The notes beneath the pieces were generated by a model. That model was not told where the DNA came from and did no database searches. It saw only the letters and a list, made by a program, of their open reading frames with translations. DNA of 38,155 nucleotides from Hypsibius dujardini (taxonomy: Eukaryota; Tardigrada; Eutardigrada; Parachela; Hypsibiidae). The number at the start of each line of letters is the position of its first letter. Position 1 is the first letter of the stretch. The stretch spans positions 1-38,155 of the forward strand of contig LRSR01011848.1 in assembly GCA_001579985.1 (NCBI GenBank), in the 5' to 3' direction. The position numbers and the translations under genes were made by a program. Below, piece by piece: positions 10,501 through 19,478 of this stretch.

Positions 10501-11132
10501 TATAACATGGGTCAAATATAATATGCGAAAAATGATGTCCTATTGAGGGTGAGGCATCATGACGAAAAGTTTACAGAGGGTACTGGACATTTCATAGAAG
10601 ACCCATCCTCCGTACCACCGGGAGCGCTGGGCGATGACCCCGGACTTTGAAAGACGACTGAGCTTTGCGTCCTAGAACGACAGACATATACGGCTTGAAG
10701 ATTGGAATTCGATAGTTTTATTTTATTTTAATACAGCACTTAATGATGATCACATTTTCTGTTAAGTAAACTGAAGACTTTATAAACGATAAAAAATCTC
10801 ATCCAACCGACGAGGAGTTTATACTTAATTTAATTGATAATATTAATTTAGTTAAGCTTCAAAATGGACATAATCTGCCCCCGAAAGGTCGCCCTTACAA
10901 TGTCGTTCTCACTGTCTCCGGCCTCTACGATGCCGACCATGTCTCCCTCAAACAGCGTCGGCCTCACCACTGGATCATCCTTTGCAATGCGGCCATGCGT
11001 CGTGGCAATATCCGCATACCAACTCCGAGGACCATCAACGTGGCCCTGAACACTAGCCGGTTTTACAGGGAAAAGTGAAGCCGACCGGACGCTACCCACG
11101 AAGAATATAAGCACGAAAAGTGCGATCCCCAT
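7569..11132 (-). CDS. Secreted astacin metalloprotease with C-terminal crystallin-like domain (paralog A)
   Basis: Join 11132-10899, 10671-10575, 10487-10367, 8993-8890, 8638-8567, 8065-7569: 374 codons plus stop, phases 0,1,2,1,1. Residues 1-18 are a signal peptide (MGIALFVLIFFVGSVRSA). A propeptide follows, with the mature start near SRWYGG about residue 95. The zinc site HELMHAIGFYHEQ is at 179-191, followed by SRTDRD. The C152 and C171 pair fits the conserved C64-C84 disulphide; the usual Cys of TCIRF is absent (TDGIRF). The Met-turn reads SITHY (234-238): Thr replaces the near-invariant Met while the Tyr ligand stays. Residues about 283-374 look like a two-motif beta/gamma-crystallin fold (CGILYQEDGLKGAHLRL, then CTMTIYSLVDFKGQGY). 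Expected role: an extracellular zinc endopeptidase, perhaps digestive or matrix-modifying. Tandem partner of the gene at 12492-14432. Confidence 0.85.
8097..8390. mobile_element. Inverted-repeat element holding two tandem units, in astacin A intron
   Basis: AGTATTACATAAGG at 8097-8110 is repeated inverted at 8377-8390. Between them, a unit of about 97 bp (TAAGTAA[G/A]ACTTCCCGAAG, then CACCCGTTTTGCTTGGGGTC, then TGCCCACCCCTCAAGGGTC) occurs twice in tandem, GC-rich against an AT-rich background. The whole lies in the last intron (8066-8566). No target duplication is evident. Confidence 0.6.
8786..8886. mobile_element. 101-bp hairpin MITE abutting the astacin A splice donor
   Basis: The two arms start CTGTATTGCATCGT and pair for about 38 bp up to GAGCGGCGTTCG, with a short loop. 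TA duplications lie at 8784-8785 and 8887-8888. The right TA is bases +2 and +3 of the minus-strand 5' splice site (GTA, with G at 8889). Collapsing the insertion gives a GTATGT donor, so it landed on an existing donor and kept GT. Confidence 0.85.
9083..9277 (+). pseudogene. Cys-rich ORF fragment in astacin A intron, possibly transposase-derived
   Basis: Frame with FNCDGVVHYRCTYNNCRMTF and downstream RRVLFWGVVSQESSG. The C..YRC....C spacing recalls a zinc ribbon, such as those preceding some DDE transposases (Merlin/IS1595-type). The match is weak: no catalytic region is seen and the ATG is weak. It lies antisense in the 8994-10366 intron. It could equally be chance. Confidence 0.25.
9412..9440. 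repeat. Perfect 12-bp stem hairpin
   Basis: CAAGCTGCTGGT, loop GCAGT, then ACCAGCAGCTTG followed by a T-run, inside the astacin A intron. I see no larger flanking structure, and at this size it could be a remnant of an inverted-repeat element. Confidence 0.5.
9769..10341. mobile_element. piggyBac-type MITE (TTAA target)
   Basis: The termini are CCCTCTGAGTGCCGG and its imperfect inverse CCGGCAACCAGAGGG. They are flanked on both sides by TTAA (9765-9768 and 10342-10345), the piggyBac signature, and the CCCT start is also typical. At 573 bp with no transposase it is non-autonomous. Internal palindromes include TAAGCCAAACTTGGCTTA. Located in the astacin A intron between exons 3 and 4. Confidence 0.8.
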
Positions 11133-11291
11133 TTTACCAGATTCTTTGCGTCCACTAACGAAATGATGAACCAATTCGGTTTGGTTTAAGTACCACTATA
11201 TTTATCTCGTGTCTTTCGGTATGATAAGACACATTCAGATTATCAAATACAATGTGTTCTACAAGGTCACTGACTGACTCAGAGGGTCACC

Positions 11292-11307
11292 GAATCTTGA
11301 AGGCATT
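11292..11307 (-). promoter_or_regulatory. 16-bp motif shared upstream of both astacin genes (A copy)
   Basis: GAATCTTGAAGGCATT (plus-strand reading) lies 160 bp upstream of the astacin A ATG. The identical 16-mer lies 151 bp upstream of paralog B at 14583-14598, while the surrounding sequence is largely different. It may be a conserved promoter or 5' UTR element left from the tandem duplication. GATAAG sites and a TATA-like ATAAATATA (minus strand, near 11195-11208) lie between it and the ATG. Confidence 0.5.
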
Positions 11308-11348
11308 GTGTAGGGACTTTTGGTGATAAGCAATCCTAAGGCGCAGTA

Positions 11349-11494
11349 CTGTTTTTTCGCGTTAGACAGGGACATTCGTACTGGAGTGGAACGTGTGCAC
11401 GGCAGGTGTGCACAAAGCACAAAGCACAAGCGCCGCGTGGCCGATTAAACGTTCCACCGCTCGTACGCTGTCCCTGTCTAACGCGAAAATACAG
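11349..11494. mobile_element. CTGTATTTTCGCG-family MITE, copy 1
   Basis: The ends are CTGT-TTTTTCGCGTTAGACAGGGACA and the inverse TGTCCCTGTCTAACGCGAAAATACAG (each continuous match is shorter than 20 bp). TA duplications lie at 11347-11348 and 11495-11496. The interior GC-rich core GCGCCGCGTGGCCGATTAAA is shared with copies at 13316-13449 and 34295-34506. It lies between the two astacin genes. Confidence 0.85.
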
Positions 11495-11789
11495 TACATG
11501 TACTGTCAAGACGCCGGCACCGTCACAGCTCATCAACAGCCCATTGATGGGTACACGTACGCCGTGAGCTTTCCTGATCGAAATTAATATTTTTAACATA
11601 CTTTTAGTGCAAAATATGCAGAAAAATTTCTTGGCAATTTTTTTCAAAATGGTTGTCAAATTTTAAATTTTGCTGTTGAAACACACAAGTTAAAAGTGAC
11701 ATCACCGAGTTCGTGAGAAGAGCCGGAATCTTTCGGTGTTGAAACAGTAAATTAAACTGGAATATAACGTCCAGCATCTTACGAAATCT

Positions 11790-12075
11790 GAAAATTTTAA
11801 AATTTCGTCTCACCAGAATTCAGAGTCACGTGATTTTAAAATCTCGTGTCACCAGAATTCAGAGTCACGTGATTTTAAAATCTCGTGTCACCAGAATTCA
11901 GAGTCACGTGATTTCAAAATTTCTTGTCACCAGAATTCAGAATCACATGATTTTAAAATTTCTTGTCACCAGAATTCAGAAACACGTGACTTTAAAATTT
12001 CGTTTCACCAGAATTCAGAATCACGTGATTTTAAAATTCGCGTCATCAGAATTCAGAGTCACGTGATTTTAAAAT
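11790..12075. repeat. 39-bp minisatellite, about seven copies
   Basis: Unit ACCAGAATTCAGAGTCACGT, then GATTTTAAAATCTCGTGTC. Each unit has an EcoRI-type palindrome GAATTC and an E-box-like CACGTG. Because 39 is divisible by three, the array is an open 13-residue repeat in one frame. The ORF at 11830-12066 is this repeat, not a gene. Confidence 0.9.
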
Positions 12076-12079
12076 GTCT

Positions 12080-12490
12080 TGACTTTAAAATTTGCAAACG
12101 TATCCTCAACTTTTCCACTTTATGTGATCAAAAAGAGGTAATGTTGTACGATGACAAGAAACCCTTCAAAAAACGCGGCGACCGCAGGTGGCTGCTTTAC
12201 TAAAAAGCACGAGTTTTGGGGACCCAAAAAGTGTGGGTTCCCGAGCCCCGAACTGCGTTTTTTTATGTCCAAAAATCCGGGCATTTGTCTCGTGCAACTT
12301 GGCTTTTTCACATGAAACGCTCATTGATTTGCTGATTGAACGTAATTCGGTGAAAAATTGTGGCGCAATGGTGGCGTAGACCTGGGGCACTCGAGAAGCC
12401 GAACTTGAAGTGATTCTTATTTACCATCTTATTGTTAATTGAGGGAATTATTATATATATACGCAAAAATTCCCATATGAAAAGTCACCC
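12080..12490. other. Intergenic, nothing recognised
   Basis: Short overlapping ORFs on both strands without splice context. This is the 3' flank of astacin B, so it should hold the polyadenylation signal. I see no repeat. Confidence 0.5.
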
Positions 12491-12491
12491 T

Positions 12492-14432
12492 TTAGGGACA
12501 AACGCATTTCATCGAACGCGCAAAATTGTCATAAGAATATCCGACAAAGCTCCAGTTGTATGCCTCGGACGTGGACGCTCTGTACCACTGCCAGGCGCCC
12601 TGAAGGCCGGCCTGGCTGTAGATGGTCAACGTGCAGGCCTTCGTCACACGGGCCGAACTGAAGCTGTCGAACCACTCGGCATCAAAGGTGGCTTCCGTGT
12701 TTTTGAGGAACCGCAGATGTGGTCCCGTCTGTCCGTCGTCTTTGTAGAGTATCGCGCACACGGAGTTTGGGTACATGGTGTTGATCTCGCGAATGTCTGT
12801 GATGCTCAGACGCACTCGCTGGCCAATCGGACGGATCTGATTGGGCGCCTTCGCGCGCAAACTCCAGCTGCTGGTGTTCACAGCGAATTCCGTCGGACCA
12901 TAATGGGTGATGGAATCGAAGTCGTAAGCCGTACCACCGGGTGTGACTTGGCTTGCGTCGTATTTTTGGAAATTATGACGCTGGGCTGGGCAAAAAAGTA
13001 CGACAATGCGGGCGTTAATAACCACGCCGAGAAGACATACTCAATTGATTGATAGATTTCATAGATTTCATAGATTTTACGACCATAAATTTCTTCCTGG
13101 TCGGCGTTGTCTGAATTTACCTGGGCTGACGTTGTTCAAATTTAGTTCCACATAAGCATCCCGATCCGTACGCGCTTGTTCGTGGTAGAATCCTGGGGGG
13201 GGGGGGAAATCATATGGGGTTCAGATTCTGGGCGGGATTAATTTGGAAGTAATTTTGATCAAGTCAACGAGTCGATTTTGACACGATCAACAAGAATAAA
13301 AAAAAATTATGTGTACGGTGCACAGGGACAGCGTACGAGCTGTGGAATGTTTAATCGGCCACGCGGCGCTTGTGCTGTGTGTACGGTGCACACAGCCGTG
13401 CACACGTTCCACTCCACTACGACTGTCCCTGTCTAACGCGAAAATGAAGTACCGCTGGCTCGGAAAAGGATGTACCAAGTCAAGCCTCTTTCTCTCTCCC
13501 ACCTATGGTGTGCATAAGCTCGTGAATAATAATTCCGTGGGTCCAGCAATCTGACGCAAGATTAACATATTGCACTCCGCCGACCTTTCCAATTGTGGCG
13601 AAACACCTGAATGTGCAAAACGTAATTACGGCGGATTACCGGTTGCAGCATACGTATTATGTATCCAAGAAAGAGGCTCAAAAATGCGCCTCTGCGTCCA
13701 GTTTTTTGGTTTGACTCGAATGGAACTAATTAGAAAGTTCTGCCTTAAAAAACATTTTTTTATACGACACCTACTTTTAGTGTTCTTTCTGTTCTTCAAA
13801 CTTTGTCCAGAGAGTTTCTTACCCTGGTTCGTTCTTCTTTATCAGGACATAGTCAGATTGCGTGGACCGCGGATGGAACCGAACAGTGTCCGTAATGTTG
13901 AACTCGTTGAAGGCGGCCAGGAGCATGCTGCGTTCTGAGGTGGCTGCCGGGATGAACATAAACAACGAACATTCCCGAACATGGCAAAAGGATCAATCCC
14001 GAAAAAGGTTAACTCACACAAGGCGCTGGACATCTCATAGATAACGATGCCTTCAGGCCACCGCCGAGTGTGAGACGTGAGTCCGGATTTGGTAAGACGA
14101 TTGACCTTTCGGTCCCGAAAAGAAAAATGTTTAAAAAAACTGTCTTTCATGTGCTTGGTGTGTGTACTTTAGTTTAAATTAATGAGTCGGTAATGGAAGC
14201 TTACGATGACACTTTCACTGTCTCCGGCTTCGATGATACCGACGATGTCTCCCTCAAACAGCGTCGGCCTCACCACGGGATCATGCCCGCCATGCCCCGT
14301 TGTGATATCCCAAGACCCACCACTTCTGGGTCCATCCACATTGCCCAAGATGTTTGCCGAGTCTCCCGGAAAAAGTGAAGCCGCCTTGACGCTGCACACG
14401 AAGAATGCCAGGGCGTAAAGTGCGACCTCCAT
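12492..14432 (-). CDS. Secreted astacin metalloprotease with C-terminal crystallin-like domain (paralog B)
   Basis: Join 14432-14205, 14105-14018, 13943-13823, 13606-13503, 13192-13121, 12985-12492: 368 codons plus stop. Exons 3, 4 and 5 have exactly the lengths of paralog A (121, 104, 72), with the same phases. Signal peptide MEVALYALAFFVCSVKA; propeptide with PVVRPTLFEGD as in A; mature start near RRWPEGIVIYEMSS. The zinc site HELMHTIGFYHEQ is at 174-186 and the Met-turn reads SITHY at 229-233, again with Thr for Met. The C-terminal 92 residues carry the crystallin-like repeats (CAILYKDDGQTG, then CTLTIYSQAGLQG) and end in KCVC. ATG 14432 was chosen because it heads the signal peptide; an upstream in-frame extension has none. 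The most likely exon 2 acceptor is GAAAG at 14106. Confidence 0.85.
13316..13449. mobile_element. CTGTATTTTCGCG-family MITE, copy 2
   Basis: Inverted relative to copy 1. The right end TCTAACGCGAAAATGAAG/TA is partly decayed and the left end retains only CACAGGGACAG. It sits in the astacin B intron between the HELMH exon and the GFYHEQ exon. The same intron of paralog A carries the unrelated 8786-8886 MITE. Confidence 0.75.
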
Positions 14433-14582
14433 GTTTTTAATATTCAACATAGACGGTTTTTTTGTCACAGAAAAAAGGGACGTCCGCCTGAGCTGCTGCA
14501 CGGTCAGGTTTAAACCCACTTTTGCTTAACATATCTTATGACGATTAGACCTATCTTATCCAAGTATTCCTCGGTCATTCCG

Positions 14583-14598
14583 GAATCTTGAAGGCATT
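14583..14598 (-). promoter_or_regulatory. 16-bp motif shared upstream of both astacin genes (B copy)
   Basis: Identical to 11292-11307 and 151 bp upstream of the astacin B ATG. A GGATAAGATAGG cluster (GATA-factor-like, minus strand) lies near 14553-14565, between it and the gene. Confidence 0.5.
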
Positions 14599-14599
14599 C

Positions 14600-15363
14600 T
14601 ATGCTGCATCTCGAGATAATTCTGATATTGCCACCCATTCATGCACGTTGGTTTCATTAGTCTCAGTTAGTCAGTCAGTGTATTAGAACTGCACGTATCA
14701 CAGTTTACTTGAGTATTGATTGGGATAGTCTGACAGCATTGGTGAACTGGTTATAAGACGGCGATTGTCTGCCGCATTACACAGCGCGTGAATCGACAGA
14801 ATGAACCACATCGTTTTGACCTTATAACAGAACACTGTACACCGTTCTGAACACTGAGTCACATAGATCTGTTACTCTTGATATTGATGATGTAGGCCTT
14901 CCTACATGGTGGGGTGTTTTCGACCCAAGGTCATGAACACGCGACGCAAAATGAGAGGGAAAAATCCTAGAGTATTTAGAGTATTATTGATCAAGACCGA
15001 GTGAATGTATGTAGGATGCCACATTCCTTGTCCTCTGCCGTATTTATATGAGCTTTAGTGCCGATCCAAGAAAGAAGGAGGAAGAAAACGTGAGAAGAAA
15101 TCAATAAAGGCGTTTCTTTACGGCTTTAAATAAAGGCTTTACACTCCTTCAGCCTTCTCTGATAACTCATGTACGTGTATGGAAGTTACACAACGACCCA
15201 AGAAGATAAGACAGAACGGCTTATGCTAAAGAACCTTATAATGAGCTGATACTTTGTCGCTCAACTTGTGACTGATAGGCGACATGTGTTTTTGCATCTC
15301 TACGTTAGACGCTGAGGGGTTGATCAAACGAAAAAACGAATTCACGGGAACAAGAGAGTCTTT
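14600..15363. other. Intergenic, nothing recognised
   Basis: No exon or inverted repeat seen. This is the distal 5' flank of the astacin B gene. Confidence 0.5.
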
Positions 15364-15371
15364 GCTCAGTC

Positions 15372-15643
15372 TAGGGATAGCAAAAACTAAAATTAGTTGG
15401 CTGATTAGTTTCTTTCGTTTAGTTTTCTTAGTAACCAAAACTTTAGTCTAGTTTAGTCGAAAGTAAACTAAAATTATACAACTAATTTTTAGTTTTCTCA
15501 GTTAAATCCTTAGCAACTTCAAAGTCTGTAGTTTAGTCTTGTTCAGAAACTGAAAAAGCTAGACTAAAAAATTAGTTACTAAAAGTTTTAGCTCATAGTC
15601 TTAAATCTAGTTTTTTTAGTTTAGGTTAGTTTTGCCAGCACTA
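15372..15643. mobile_element. hAT-like MITE
   Basis: The left end TAGGGATAGCAAAAACTAA and the inverse of the right end TAGTGCTGGCAAAACTAA form imperfect TIRs. The flanks GCTCAGTC (15364-15371) and GCTCAGTT (15644-15651) are an 8-bp duplication with 7 of 8 identical, the hAT size. The interior is built from TTTAGT/ACTAAA repeats and is non-coding. Confidence 0.75.
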
Positions 15644-15645
15644 GC

Positions 15646-15884
15646 TCAGTTGCAAAAATTTAATTTCGCACCAGGCCATCGAAAAACCGTGATGCCGAAA
15701 TACGTGTAGTATTCTGAATTATGTATTCGTGCGTTGAATGCTTTTTCCGAGTACGGCTTTATCTCGTCAACCCGGCCCGCCGTTTTTAGGGAACTCTGGT
15801 AAGCTAAAAGTGCTGCGATCGCTTCCGAATTCAAAGCCTTATTAATTTCGTTCAACATGACTTCATACTTCCGCGTATCGGTGT
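15646..15884 (-). pseudogene. Orphan exon ending in a transposon target duplication
   Basis: After an acceptor-like pyrimidine tract with AG at 15886-15885, the minus strand reads TDTRKYEVMLNEINKALNSE, then a helical LLAYQSSLKTAGRVDEIKPY and NSEYYTYFGITVFRW. The composition is protein-like. The stop (15648-15646) lies inside the duplicated target site of the hAT-like element, so the natural C-terminus is lost or displaced. Family unknown, no upstream exon found. Confidence 0.35.
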
Positions 15885-16351
15885 CTGGGACAACAGCAAA
15901 GCAGGGTATGAACACATGGTATTAATAAAAACATTATTTCTGTCTCCTCTTTCGTAGTGTCGAAAAATTTCCTCTCCCCTCAACGCGCATATGGCCTAGA
16001 TGGGGCGAGTGATTCGCTGCGCATGTATGCGCGGTTATCTATGAAACTGCTCACATGCAAAGTTCACACTGCTTACATCAAGGGAATTTTGCAACTCTCC
16101 AACACGAAATCTTGCACTATCTTTAATTTTAACGGATGCGCATAACTTAGTTATGTTTTATTCCGTCGAAAAAAAGCAAACGATTTCCACCCAACTTTTT
16201 TTAAAAACGAAAAACTCTTTCGCGGTGGTACATAGAGGGCGCTTTCAATGTTACCATACAGCGCGTCGATTGATTGCTGCATTATAAAATATAGCACATT
16301 ATAAATAAACCGTCGATCTATACTGGAACATTATAGCGGTTTTGTTGAACT

Positions 16352-17220
16352 CTAATTGGTGCACAACGCAAACTTTACAGTAAAAAAATAAAAAATGAAA
16401 CAATGAGTTAGTAACGAAAAAACATTCACCAAACATTTATTAATAACATTACAATAATGGTTACAGTAGTAAAAATTTTCGAAACAAAGCGTGACTTTGC
16501 ACCAAACGCAAATCAGAAAATGAGTTTTCTCACATAAAGGGACAGAACATTTGTGGTTCGCTTTGGCAGCTTCGCTCTCAAAACAGAACTGCGAAGGTGT
16601 TAGAAACTCTAAACGCTCGTCGGTCTCCAAATAACCAGGATGCGACCACCCCACTCGCCCCATTTCTCGGAACCGCGGACTGCTAAACTGATTATGCATC
16701 AGCGACTGCAGTTTCAACACTGTATTCCGCTGGTGTAGTTCACATTTCGTTCCGTCTCGAACAACGCGGTCCCAAATTTTGCGAACAAAAGACTTCCACA
16801 TCCGAAAGCCATAAACATCTAACGGCTGACAGAGCGGCGTAGTTTTCGGTGGCACCGTCACGATCTGGACCTCTCGGCCTTCCGGTGTGGCAGCGTCCAG
16901 CAGCTCTTGATTTTTGTAGATTGACCAGGAGTCAATGACGAGGACAGTCCGATCAGCTACGTTGGGGAAGAACACATGTTCCAACCACACTGACAGATGT
17001 TCCTTCTGCATATTGCCCGAGTTCGACGCCGTTACGAGAATGTTTGGAGCTGTAAAGAGGTCCTGCTGTACTTGAGGACCGAAATTGTTGTCAGTCATCT
17101 CTTGCATAACAATGAAAAGAGAGCCAAGGAGCTTGCCATTGGCGTCGATGGTTACCATGATGGTGTACGAGTGGATCATCTTGGTCATGGACTGGACGCA
17201 TGCTCTCACATTTTTCGAAC
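16352..17220 (-). pseudogene. DDE transposase fragment (Tc1/mariner superfamily, pogo-like)
   Basis: A TTTTAG acceptor at about 17221 precedes SKNVRACVQSMTKMIHSYTI and VTIDANGKLL. The second catalytic Asp is in VLVIDSWS and the third lies in PPKTTPLCQPLDVYGFRMWK. A Cys-rich tail follows (FLICVWCKVTLCF, with FYYCNHYC). The first catalytic Asp and the DNA-binding region should be in upstream exons, but 17221-18600 holds no matching frame. I therefore call it truncated. It lies inside the long-TIR element. Confidence 0.7.
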
Positions 17221-17881
17221 CTAAAAAAAATGCGACAAAAAAATGTAGTAAAGACTACACATTCAAGTAGACTTAACTGTTTCACAGAGAAACGTTTTCT
17301 CTTTTCTCTTTGGTCGATTCATTGATTATCGCCAGTTCATCTGCGAGTTAGAAAACTTTTTTTCTTGCGAAAATAAGGAAACAAAATCACTACGGCCACG
17401 AGAAGAAAACAAGGACCATTGCCCGTTTTCATTGCGCAAATTTATCCTAAACCGAATTTGCAAAAAGGAACGGCATACCGCGACGCACACTCCTGAACTG
17501 GCTCAAGTAATTGTGATTGAAAGTGGCGAAAGTGATTGATTCCTTGATTGGTTTTGATTTTTTACGGTATTTCAAAGTTTGCATTAAATTGATTGATTTG
17601 GCAATTCAAACAGGTCTTTGCATTGGCTCGTGTCGATCGATTACTTGCTTGATTGATTTAGTATTCCGTTTACTGAGTTGATTGATTGATTTGTCAGAAA
17701 ACTTGTCTAGTTGACTCAGTGATGCCCTGACCGCTTGATTGATTAGTTTGCTAAACGGATCATTTGATCGATCAATTGATTGACCTGTAGTTAGATCTGT
17801 CTAATTTATTGATTGATCAGACACGCAGATCCAAGTCCATTTGCTTGCGCTTGATTGATCGATACGCAACAATCCTTGCAG

Positions 17882-18281
17882 TGCACAATTATGCGAGGAA
17901 CGCATCGTCGAACAACTTTTCATTCCATTTGGAATGACTGGAAAATGGCAGCTATTGCACGTAATGGTCAATCGTGCATTTAAAACTTTCTTGAAAGCCA
18001 AATATCATCAGTGGCGGAATGAAAACAACGCTGAAACCAAAAGCGGATACATAAAAAAGCGAGGACGACAAGATTTTATTGATTTGATCTCAGCAGCTTG
18101 GCAGGCGGTTGATTTGGAGACTGTGCGAAAGTCATTTATAAAGTCAGAAATTTTAGATGGATGTCAGATAACTGGAGCGATTCGTGATGAAATCATCGGT
18201 GAAGATAAAGAAACTGATTTTGTAGGTTTTAGTTTTTTTAACGGAAAAGATTTCAGCTGTGGAATAGAGTTCGACTTATGA
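17882..18281 (+). pseudogene. Second transposase C-terminus, opposite strand, degenerate
   Basis: After TTGCAG, the frame reads CEERIVEQLFIPFGMTGKWQ, then LLHVMVNRAFKTFLK, a Lys-rich stretch, and then WQAVDLETVRKSFIKSEI. This is the C-terminal pattern of Tigger/pogo transposases. The usual QPLD is QLLH here, so the third catalytic Asp is lost. It differs in family from the minus-strand fragment beside it. Either it was inserted into the element or the element captured it. Confidence 0.55.
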
Positions 18282-18391
18282 AAAACAATTTCATGGGATT
18301 GGTCGCTTGATTGCTTGATTTTTTTCCCACCAGTCATCCTCGCTGCAATTGTGTGAGAATCGGTTATTGATTAATTGATTGATACATTTCA

Positions 18392-18466
18392 AGGTTCTTG
18401 GCCCTACGGAAATAATTTACTGGAGGGTCCAAGAATCAGCGCCAGTTGATCGGAATTTTACAGTAT
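18392..18466 (+). repeat. Interspersed repeat, copy 2
   Basis: Same family as 5698-5775; shares CAGTTGATCGGAATTTTACA and the TGGAGGGTCC block. It lies inside the long-TIR element. Confidence 0.7.
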
Positions 18467-18787
18467 GTAAATCCCTAACTTTTCAATCAAACAGCGAAGT
18501 GCGTTTGCTAATGCAGAAGGACATTGATCAATTAATCAATTGCGTTTTAACAGCTTGGAACTGGTAATGTTTTTAGGTGTAAAGAATAGACCAATTAATC
18601 GACGTAATGTATGGTAATATTGAATGCGCCCTCTATGTACCACCGCGAAAGTTTTTCGTTTTTTAAAAAAGTTGGGTGGAGATCGTTTGCTTTTTTTCGA
18701 CGGAATAAAACATAACTAAGTTATGCGCATCCGTTAAAATTAAAGATAGTGCAAGATTTTGTGTTGAAGAGTTGCAAAATTCCCTTG

Positions 18788-19478
18788 TGAAAGTAGAGAT
18801 AGGTAGAGAAGTTACCTGGAAGAAAGGAAAGAGGTAGTACTACTTCGTCTAGAACTAGTAAAACACATGATTATGTAGTAAAGTGTTAACTTTAGAAATG
18901 ATAGTAAATAGCACACAGATCAGACTTACATACAAGTAATTATCTATGACAGTGGAATAGGGATAATAGGGCAGATAAACTTGCTAACTAAGCAAGGTAC
19001 TAGTGAGTCAAACAGCTGTAATGATTGGATATGAGGACTTGTTGGGCGTGGCCCAACACGCCATACCTGGTCGTCAACGGTCCTGGATCTCGGCAGTAAA
19101 TTTGACCTTTGCTATCACAATGCAGTGACTAATCAGCAAATAAGACTGTTCAATTTACGTAGGCAAACAAGATATTAACGCCGTGCCGTCATGACCTAGG
19201 CCTTCACGTTGACTCTGAATAATCGTGGTGCGTGAAATGATATCAGCGACAAGGACAATCGACGCACATACCCCACATAGGACGTGCACGATCGAAGTAT
19301 GACAAATATCGAAGCAACCTTCCCCGAGTATTTAGTATTGAACAAACTGATGACAAGACTCTTTCCAATAGACTACTTTCTGTGATGATCCTTTTCCATC
19401 TGGTTCGTCTAATAGCCACTGAAACGTACCAATAATCTTACGGTTTCCCCTTTACCTAGCTGTGTCTTACCATTTGTA
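18788..19478. other. 5' flank of the pseudokinase gene
   Basis: No ORF or exon. A GC-rich inverted repeat GTTGGGCGTGGCCCAAC lies at about 19043-19059. No clear TATA box is seen near the ATG at 19479. Confidence 0.5.

Larger units (their letters stand above)
16079..18787. mobile_element. 2.7-kb DNA element with TIRs of about 180 bp
   Basis: 16079 to about 16258 is repeated inverted at about 18606-18787 with roughly 90 percent identity, including AACGGATGCGCATAACTTAG and GCGGTGGTACATAGAGGGCG. A clear target duplication is not visible. Inside are a minus-strand DDE transposase fragment (16352-17220), a separate plus-strand transposase fragment of another family (17882-18281) and (GATT)n tracts. 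It is therefore composite and probably defective. Confidence 0.75.

Noticed and set aside
11830-12066. 78-residue repetitive ORF
   Set aside because: It is the translation of the 39-bp minisatellite, whose length happens to be a multiple of three.
12432-13052. 206-residue plus-strand ORF
   Set aside because: Antisense shadow of the last astacin B exon.
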